Origin: Rosa chinensis
Taxonomy: Eukaryota > Streptophyta > Magnoliopsida > Rosales > Rosaceae
Assembly: GCF_002994745.2 (NCBI RefSeq)
Contig: NC_037094.1
Coordinates: forward strand, 1,636,001-1,700,000
Reading direction: 5' to 3'
Length of the DNA stretch: 64,000 nucleotides
How positions within the stretch are numbered: position 1 is the first letter of the stretch; the number at the start of each line of letters is the position of its first letter. Position numbers and translations under genes: made by a program. Shown here in pieces: positions 56,899 through 64,000 of this stretch. The notes under the pieces are model-generated. The model did no database searches. It had not been told where the DNA came from and worked only from the letters and a program-made list of their open reading frames with translations.

Positions 56899-57457
56899 TT
56901 GTTGTCCGTTTAATACCGGATTAATATATAACATGTAGTATTGTATAGTTGTATTTGCCACAACATTTATGATTTACCATCCTCGACTATACTGTATTTT
57001 GGAAAGGCGCATCATATAGCAGAGAAGGGAAGAAAAGGAAAAAGTTGAATGTTCATTGAAATCTAAATGAAACTAACTACTTGGAAAAGCTTCCTGCCTG
57101 TTTTACATGGGGGGTTCAAGAATTTAAGAACAAAGAGGGGAGAGGGAAAGACAGATAAGTGATAACAATACGAATGATTATGATCAATAAAACTCCATTG
57201 ATTGTCAAGAGCATTCTTTTGCTCTATGACAGAATGCTCTTGACAATGCAATGTTCTTAGAGCAATTAGGTGGTTCATCCACTTCTAAAAACTTCTGCAG
57301 GAAATTAACTAATGTGTTACAAGTTACAACTGATACAACATTAATGGAAGTCAAGCTAACGTCTAGTCCAACTTTGGATGGAATTCTCCAACCTCACATC
57401 CTGAGGCTACTCACCACTTTACTCTCTGTTAACCTAGAAATAGGAAGAAGTATTACT
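56899..57457. other. Intergenic, inverted repeat near 57190-57245
   Basis: TTGTCAAGAGCATTCT (57199 onward) and AGAATGCTCTTGACAA (57231 onward) form a near-perfect hairpin of 16 bp with a loop of about 16. The rest has no features. Confidence 0.6.
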
Positions 57458-57676
57458 TCATGCACCACAAGCTGCACCACACCCAGCACCACAAGCTGAG
57501 CCGCCATAGAGGTCTGTGTCGGTTGTTGTAGTGCTTCTCTCTTTGGACATACCATCAGCACAAGAAAAAACTATGGCTGAGATAATAGACATTGTGACCA
57601 AAACTGCCCAAAACACTAACCAATATTCACCATCATCAAATTTCACACTGCCTATCTCCCTCCATAGTCTCCCCAT
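57458..57676 (-). CDS. Small one-TM protein with Gly/Ala/Cys tail (72 aa)
   Basis: Single exon. MGRLWREIGSVKFDDGEYW is followed by a transmembrane helix, LVFWAVLVTMSIISAIVF, then a polar segment (SKERSTTTTDTDLYGG) and a C-terminal CGAGCGAACGA repeat. Small plant proteins with the same MGRxWRE start, one membrane span and a Cys-Gly-Ala tail exist, but their role is not established. The Cys-rich end may bind metal or be lipid-modified (inference). A TATAAAA on the minus strand (57727-57733) lies about 50 bp upstream. Confidence 0.7.
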   Translation of the reverse strand: MGRLWREIGSVKFDDGEYWLVFWAVLVTMSIISAIVFSCADGMSKERSTTTTDTDLYGGSACGAGCGAACGA

Positions 57677-57940
57677 CTGGGTTTCAAGTTGCTAAATGAA
57701 ATTGAGCTTAAACCCGCCAAGAGAGTTTTTATAGTGATCAAAAAGTCAATATTCCAATAAGAATTATTATTGTTTGTGTTAGTGGAAATTGTGGAATCTC
57801 TCTCTCTTTTCTGGTCTCTGCCTCTCCACTTTAGGACTTGAAGTGATTCTCTTCTCTCCATTGCTCATGCAAGCAAAAACATAAGAGTGTTTGACATGAA
57901 AGATTATTAGTGGGTCAACTCAGTAGCCACTGAAAAAATA

Positions 57941-58040
57941 TATATAAGATGAGTGGTTTTATTGGATTATATATTGGATTACATTCATAATATATAAGAT
58001 GAGTGGTTTTATTGGATTATATATTGGATTACATTCATAT
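57941..58040. repeat. Tandem duplication, 50-bp period
   Basis: TATATAAGATGAGTGGTTTT and the following 28 bp are repeated exactly at 57941 and 57991. Confidence 0.9.
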
Positions 58041-58108
58041 CCCACTCTTCCTTGTCTAAATTTTGATAGGGGGTAGTGGAAACTAGTATGACAGTGAAAT
58101 TATCACTA

Positions 58109-60072
58109 CGATGTGGGAAGCGTGAATACGATAGTAAAGGCTCTGTTAAGCGTCGAAAGCCATATGAGATAAGCTAGAATCCACTAGCAATTACGGACAC
58201 AGCCGTAAGAAACATAGAGAAACTTCTCTAATATTTGGTTTTTTTATTGATAACTTGAATGAAAATTACAATCTAAGAGATGACTTATATAGGACACATA
58301 GCAAAAACCTAATACAACTAGAAAACAAAAAGAACAATTTATTATAGACTAAAACTAGGAAATCTAATTAAACCTAATTAAATAAAAATCGGAAATAGAA
58401 TCCTAGATACTAAAGAATTCTACACTTGGAATTCCAATCAAGATTTTGCTTGAGAATCTGGATATATCCAAAATAGTAATTTATGATTAGTTCCATCATT
58501 AACAAGCCTATTTGAATACCAATTTCCAATATTCAAATTATTCTTCTTAATGTGAAGACGCTTCTTTCTTTTTGAGATTTTTTGTTGAAATTGGCTAACA
58601 TATCGTCCTACATCAGTCTCCTCCACTTGAAAAGAACTCGACCTCGAGTTCCTCTTGTATGTAGCTCGATCATTAGTAGGAATAAAACATGATAAACCAT
58701 CAACTTCAATATTCTTGAAATTAAAAGGTATCACCATGAGTCCAATACTGTAGATAAGTTTAGAATAAGCATCGTGAAACTTGAACTTCTCCACTTGAAA
58801 TGGAACGGCCATTGACTTCTCCTAGGGTTGATCTTGAACACAATTAGGCATGCATGACATGGATATCGATGTGATGAATGAATCAGCTTCCTTGTCTTTA
58901 ATGAGTTTCTCTTCAATATTCAAAGTGGCTTCTTCATGTTCATTTTCACACACCTCAGAATGGTCATTCTTGAATCCTTCCAGGCTTGATTTTAATTTTA
59001 TGCGACTCCCACCTAAATATATATGTGTTGTCTTTGCAATAACCACCTTTGACGCTTTAATGCCATGGTCTTCCAAAAAGCACATTAGTGTCGTCCATGT
59101 CAATCACATGACAAGTAATCTCTTCATTATAAAATTTTCCCATAGAGATAGGAACTTTACAAACCTCTGTTATTTGTGCATATTCATCATCTCCAAATGG
59201 AATCCAGTATGGATCACTCAGCTTCACTGTCGGTAATTGAAAATAATCCACAATTTTGTTTGCTACAAAGTTCTCTCGTAGACCACTGTCAATTATTACT
59301 GAGCATACCTTGTCGTTGATCATACATGTAGTTCGGAAGTCGTCGTAATCTGGCATTGTGAATATCCAACGTTCCATATTTCTTCTTCTCTTTTTTTTTT
59401 TTTTGGATTGATGAGGTTGTCTTAGGGCAAATCCCTTGGCATGTTCCTCTTCAACGAAACTTTCTTTGATAGATACTCTAAGACTAGCGTCGTCGAGGTT
59501 GGCGGTAGAACTTCTCCCTTGGATAGTCGTTTGCTAAGGAGCGGGCGATACCCGCTCTGATACCAAATGATGCGGGAAGCGTGAACACGATAGTAAGAGG
59601 CTCTGTCAAGCGTCGAAAGTCATATGAGATAAGCTAGAATCCACTAGCAATTACGGACACAGCCGTAAGAAACATAGAGAAACTTCTCTAATATTTGGTT
59701 TTTTTATTGATAACTTGAATGAAAATTACAATCTAAGAGATGACTTATATAGGGCACATAGCAAAAACTTAATACAACTAGAAAACAAAAAGAACAATTT
59801 ATTATAGACTAAAACTAGGAAATCTAATTAAACCTAATTATATAAAAATCGGAAATAGAATCCTAGATACTAAAGAATACTACGCTTGGAATTCCAATCA
59901 AGATGCTCGAGAATCCCGATATATCCAAAATAGTAATTTATGATTAATTCCATCATTCAGAAGCCTATTTAAATACCAATTTCCAATATTCAAATTATTC
60001 TTCTTAATATGAAGACGTTTTTTTCTTTTCGAGATTTTTTATTGAAATTGGCTAAAATATCGTCCAACATCA
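58109..60072 (-). mobile_element. Ty3-type LTR element, internally deleted
   Basis: Two LTRs of about 505 bp (58109-58615 and 59568-60072) lie in direct orientation and differ at many scattered sites. On the minus strand the primer-binding site TGGTATCAGAGC is at 59555-59566 and a polypurine tract (AAGTGGAGGAG) lies next to 58616. The 0.95-kb interior retains only a protease fragment. No target duplication was recognised (TACGA-like left flank, GATAG right flank). The LTR divergence makes it older than the gag-only element at 34037. Confidence 0.8.
58822..59377 (-). pseudogene. Retroviral-type aspartic protease remnant
   Basis: The frame at 59057-59377 encodes VCSVIIDSGLRENFVANKIV with the catalytic Asp-Ser-Gly, and MDDTNVLFGRPWH, both typical of Ty3 proteases. 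A frameshift leads to a second frame (58822-59103) with THIYLGGSRIKLKSSL. Gag, reverse transcriptase and integrase are missing. Confidence 0.75.
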
Positions 60073-60766
60073 GATAGTGACCGACTGACCGCCAAATTAA
60101 CTATATACTGTTTTAGATCTCTATTCATCAAAATGGCCATCATCTGCTCAATAATGTGCAATAATTTAACAGAGCTATATACCCTTTTGAGATTTTGGCC
60201 TGGGAAGGTTGGAACTAGTCCAAACATTATCTTTCCATGGGCATCCCATTAAGGACTTGAGCTCCAATTATTTACCTTTAGGAGATTCATCTAGTAGCAG
60301 CCACTTACTACATTGCAGAACAATAATTCAAAGCTAAAACATTATCTTAAAGGCGCACATATTCACTAGGTCTCTAGGATTCCTCTGTTACCCTTGGTTT
60401 CTCTTCATAAACTTGACTCCTAGCTCAATGAGTTGTCCATATAAGAGCAATTTACAATTGTATATGAGAAATCTTCTGCTTCTGAGCTCCACAAAACCAC
60501 ATTATTACCATTAGTGGGGCAGAGCACAGTTATATATGATTTAAACATCTGTCTTCCAAATTAATCTCCTCAGAAAAGAACTATACAATGTGGTTCATAA
60601 AAGTTGAGCCCAAGATCCTGGGCTCAGCATTGAGTTACCATAAAGTGTGATAATATTGAGTCATTGAGTTTTATACAACATTATATGAAGTAATGTTTTA
60701 TTTACAGAAATCTTCATGGTAAATTTAGTACAATGATTGTATGCGCAACTTTGGCCAGGATTTTAA
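60073..60766. other. Intergenic, right part is the reticulon 3' UTR
   Basis: AT-rich, with no gene or repeat recognised. Confidence 0.55.
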
Positions 60767-61828
60767 TCATCTGATCTTCTTGTCTTTGACTGGGCCTCTT
60801 GGGATTTTGTTGAGGAACTGAGCCTCAAACTTTCTGTATGATCTCTTTATTTCACGGGAAACTTTTCCAGCTAGATGATCAACGTCGTCCTCAAATTTCT
60901 CGTACAGAAAAGGCAGAGTTTCCAGACACAGGAACCCTTAAACATCATTTACAAACAAAATCAAGATAATCAGTTACCAATAGCCCTATAGATATTGATC
61001 ACATTAAATGGAAGTATTAAGATGAACTTGATTAAAAATAACACTTCCTAGCTTACCCAAGTAAAGAAGATTCAGAAAGCTGAAATAGGTTCCAATCACA
61101 GACAAAATGTATAGAGAAACGATTGCCTGAACATCATCGATAATGAAGGAAGTTATTAAGTATAGATAATATAAGCCCAAATTGCACATAATTAGTTCAC
61201 TGTTCACACTTGAAATTACCAAGATGAAGAATGGTAGGTCTTTTCCACAAGCACTGTCAATGAGCTTTGACAAGAAACGGTTGAACTTTTTATGGACTGT
61301 GGAAGCTACATCTCTGAATGTAGAGTCATCCAATATAAATTCAGGTATTCTAGGAGGTGTCCTGCATGTACACAGTTAATTTGTTAAGAGTAGTACTTTA
61401 GGAAATTAAAGGATGAAGATTATGTACGAATACATTCGGGAGTAATACATACAATCCGAAGATTTCTGCAACCATGCGCCAAATGAAGATAACAAGCATA
61501 GTGGTAATGGAGGCGTGACAGAGGAGGGTGACGAAATTGTACTCAACTACCTCGAAAAGAAACCATATCACGGTCATCACACCCAAAAGCGCAGCCGATA
61601 CATTTCTGTTCCTCCACAACAACACATCCGCAACTACAAATTTATACAAAAGGATTAACATGTAAACTAGCTTACGTGCTAGAGTATGTAGATGATATAG
61701 ATTGATGAATGTATGTTACCTCTGCCACCTCCAAGAACCTGATGAATTGGCCTCTCTCGTCCAAAGAGCCTTGAGTGGCTGGTTCCATAGATGTCATCAG
61801 AATCCGACGAGTATACTAATCCCGGCAT
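60767..61828 (-). CDS. RTNLB: Reticulon-like protein B
   Basis: Five exons: 61720-61828, 61453-61633, 61220-61361, 61057-61126 and 60767-60936, giving 223 aa. Reticulons shape ER tubules through two long hydrophobic hairpins. The N-terminus has the plant motif RLFGRERPIHQVLGGG directly before VADVLLWRNRNVSAALLGV. Hairpin one is VIWFLFEVVEYNFVTLLCHA with the next helix; hairpin two is AIVSLYILSVIGTYFSFLNL with LETLPFLYEKFEDDV. The C-terminus is basic and ends KIPRGPVKDKKIR. Length and motifs fit the short RTNLB9-14-type group. One departure is Arg in GGGR where Lys is common. Confidence 0.92.
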
Positions 61829-61901
61829 GGTCAAGAGTGATTTAGGACTTAATAACTTGTATTACGGGTTGATATATGTATGAACATTGACCAACAGCAA
61901 C

Positions 61902-61908
61902 TTATATA
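61902..61908 (-). promoter_or_regulatory. TATA box of the reticulon gene
   Basis: The minus strand reads TATATAA about 75 bp upstream of the start codon. Confidence 0.5.
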
Positions 61909-62213
61909 TGAATACAGATGTGCCTGACCTGTGGGTTCTAAGCTTGGTAGTAAAGTAAGCTTCAATGAAGTAAGGAATGCCTTGGAAGGGCTTTGGCTAA
62001 AATTCGATCTACTTTTGCGTTGCATGCACGCTAGCCTATCTAGCTACTTAGATAATCAATCAGAAAGAAAGAAAAAAAAAACATTGATCTTCGCCTTGTA
62101 CAAGTCTTGGATATTGATATATTGATCTATGAAACATTCTATTTGAAGCCAAAGAAGCCAAAGATTATCCTAATGTATAGTGACACCATTATACTGTATA
62201 TGTTTAAAGCAAC

Positions 62214-62702
62214 TGTTGGAAAATTGATGTAGAACAGATAGCGGTCCAATTTCAAGAACAATTGGATCGTGCTAAGGGTGGAAACCGAAAAGTGACTAGT
62301 AGACGTGAAATGGGCCTCCGGAGTCCGATCGGGACGCACTTTAGCTTTCCGGAAAGGGAATCGCGCCAGAAAGCAAACTCGTCGCCACGCCACGACGTGT
62401 GACCTTTTTCGGGCTTTCGGGATCGTTTAAGGCCTCAAAACGGCATTTTTCTATTTTACCCGTTTTTGGTTTTCTTAGTTATTTTTGGATTGTTTTCGTT
62501 TTTATCCATGGGCCTTAGGGTTTCGTTGTTAGTCGCCCTAGGGTACTTTTCTCTTATTTATGCAGCCGCAAGCGGCTGCAGAAGGCATCCTTCATCTTTT
62601 ATCAATTAAATTGAGATTATTCTCTTTTATCTCTGGTGGACTCCAGAATCTTTTGCTTAGGTTTATTGCTGGTAAACCTAGTTTATCATTCCGACTGCGT
62701 CA
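62214..62702 (+). mobile_element. 5' LTR of a Ty3-type retrotransposon
   Basis: The right end (GACTGCGTCA) is fixed by the adjoining primer-binding site TGGTATCAGAGC at 62705. The left end TGTTGGAAAATT is the best candidate start but is not confirmed, because the 3' LTR and right flank lie outside the window. A GC-rich block at 62310-62410 and a leader-like stretch follow. Confidence 0.6.
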
Positions 62703-62752
62703 GGTGGTATCAGAGCAGGTCTTTCCTGTCTCTCCTATTTACCTTGGTAGCA

Positions 62753-64000
62753 ATGGGTGAAGTTACAAAATCGGATATCGAAGCTCTCACGGCAGCGTTT
62801 ACCGCTGCCATCAACACCATGAACAATCGGATGGATCAGCAGATTGGAGAAATTCGTGGGTTGTTAGGAGAGAGAAACAACAACAACAACAACAATGATC
62901 GGAATATAGGCAGGGAGGGAGGCCAGCGAATTAGGGCTCCACGTAGAGAGGTTGTTGTTCATACTTCAGAATCTGAGTCTGAAGAAGAGATGGTGCAATA
63001 TGAACCACAAGGACAAGCTGACCAAGATTACAAAGTCAAGGCCGAAATTCCTTTCTTTTCGGGCAACTTGGGTGTAGAAGATTATCTAGATTGGCAGCTT
63101 CAAGTGGATAGGTTCTTTGAGATCATGGAAGTTCCTGAACACAAGCAGGTTAAGCATGTTGCATGGAGATTGAAGAGTACTGCTGCAGTTTGGTGGGATA
63201 AATTGCAGAACACCCGCAAGAAACAAAGGAAGCAGGGTGTTAAAACATGGCGAAGAATGAAGCAGCTGATGATGGAGAGGTTCTTACCGGACGATTATGA
63301 ACAGATTTTGTACAGATTGTATATCGAATGTGTCCAGGGAACTAGGACAGTGGCTGAATACACCGCTGAGTTCTTGCGTTACTCGGAGCGTAATGAATTA
63401 GGAGAAACTGAGGGTCAGAAGGTGGCTCGCTTTGTCAGTGGGCTGAAGCCTTCCATTCAAGAGAAAATCGGGTTGCAAACTGTTCATACTATGGCAGAAG
63501 CTTCAAACCTAGCATTGAAGGCAGAGTTGTTAGAGAAGCCTTCACGAGCTTCTTCTTTCCAAAGATATAACTACCAAAGGAGCACAGATCTAGTAAATTC
63601 TTCAACTGACAAGGGTAAAACCACACTGCAAAAAACAGAAGGTGCTTTTAGGGCTTCCAATCCTCCTTTTAAAGGTGTTGGTAGTTCTAGTGGTGCTCAA
63701 AATAGAGCCCCGAATCAGAGATTTAATAACCCTTATGCTAGACCTACGGGAGATGTCTGTTATCGATGCAACAAGCCTGGGCATAGGTCTAATGTGTGTC
63801 CAGAGAGGAGACAAACTGCTCTTATAGGTGAATATGATGAAGATGAAGAAGAAGGAGGAAGAGGTGACGATTATGATGGGGCTGAGTTCGCGGAGGAGGA
63901 GTCTCCTGAAAAGGTTAATATTGTGTTGCAGCGGGTCTTATTATGTCCCAAAGAAGATGGACAACGACGCAATATTTTTAGATCATTTTGTTCCGTCAAT
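62753..64000 (+). CDS. gag-pol: Ty3-type gag-pol polyprotein, 5' part (runs off window)
   Basis: Open without interruption for 416 codons to the window end. After an Asn-run (codons 44-50) and a Ser/Glu-rich segment, a Retrotrans_gag domain covers about residues 100-260 (IPFFSGNLGVEDYLDWQLQV, TAAVWWDKLQ, VARFVSGLKPSIQEKI). The zinc knuckle CYRCNKPGHRSNVC (C-x2-C-x4-H-x4-C) is near residue 340. An acidic linker follows, then VNIVLQRVLLCPKE and RNIFRSFCSVN, which normally precedes the protease active site. The intact frame and a good primer-binding site suggest a potentially active element. Confidence 0.88.
   Translation, partial: MGEVTKSDIEALTAAFTAAINTMNNRMDQQIGEIRGLLGERNNNNNNNDRNIGREGGQRIRAPRREVVVHTSESESEEEMVQYEPQGQADQDYKVKAEIPFFSGNLGVEDYLDWQLQVDRFFEIMEVPEHKQVKHVAWRLKSTAAVWWDKLQNTRKKQRKQGVKTWRRMKQLMMERFLPDDYEQILYRLYIECVQGTRTVAEYTAEFLRYSERNELGETEGQKVARFVSGLKPSIQEKIGLQTVHTMAEASNLALKAELLEKPSRASSFQRYNYQRSTDLVNSSTDKGKTTLQKTEGAFRASNPPFKGVGSSSGAQNRAPNQRFNNPYARPTGDVCYRCNKPGHRSNVCPERRQTALIGEYDEDEEEGGRGDDYDGAEFAEEESPEKVNIVLQRVLLCPKEDGQRRNIFRSFCSVN

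Noticed and set aside
1..64000. CRISPR array, phage, operon or bacterial cassette
   Set aside because: No evenly spaced identical short repeats with unique spacers, and all genes have plant intron-exon structure. MurG is the only bacterial-type gene and it has introns and a transit-like peptide.

Overview
This is nuclear DNA from a dicot plant. The genes are split by short AT-rich introns, the retroelements use the plant initiator-Met primer site (TGGTATCAGAGC), and several transposon families look Rosaceae-like. That last point is an impression, not something tested. Host genes are spaced about 4-6 kb apart on the right. The left third is mostly nested transposable elements. Exon models below come from reading splice sites by hand; every multi-exon model given for a host gene closes in frame.

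Left arm (1-30 kb). After a decayed Gln/Asn-rich reading frame, a probable copia LTR and a LINE-like 3' end come a heavy-metal-domain protein gene (2.4-3.1 kb, minus) and a two-exon secreted-peptide precursor (4.6-5.2 kb, minus). A LINE-like element entered that peptide gene exactly at its start codon (16-bp duplication at 5230-5245 and 11189-11204). The LINE was then entered by a 4.8-kb CACTA transposon (5606-10387) carrying exons of three host genes. Next is a 2.7-kb solo LTR inside a long-TIR element, then a minus-strand L1-type LINE split by a second gene-capturing CACTA transposon (15992-22862) with fragments of ASCC2, a RABF2/Rab5 GTPase, a GH38 alpha-mannosidase and one unidentified gene. 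Neither CACTA element shows a transposase. A second secreted-peptide gene with the same exon-1 length (88 nt), two related small basic proteins and a lipid phosphate phosphatase follow.

Middle (30-44 kb). A non-autonomous hAT element (8-bp duplication) contains a TRIM element with three LTRs and two internal regions. A gag-only LTR retrotransposon with apparently identical LTRs sits in the 5' leader of a PB1-domain gene with a polyglutamine tract. Next is nuclear-encoded MurG, a bacterial-type glycosyltransferase expected in the chloroplast, and then a 0.5-kb hAT-type MITE.

Right arm (44-64 kb). An alpha/beta hydrolase (10 exons, one GC-AG intron), a RING-H2 E3 ligase, about 4.4 kb without genes, a predicted mitochondrial acidic protein, a small Cys-rich protein, tRNA-Leu(CAG), a small one-TM Cys-tailed protein, a deleted Ty3 element with a protease remnant, a reticulon-like ER protein, and the 5' end of an apparently intact Ty3 element whose gag-pol runs off the window.

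The host genes form no operon or obvious pathway. The strongest signals are the two Pack-CACTA elements, the separation of a peptide gene from its promoter, and the young gag-only element in a 5' leader.
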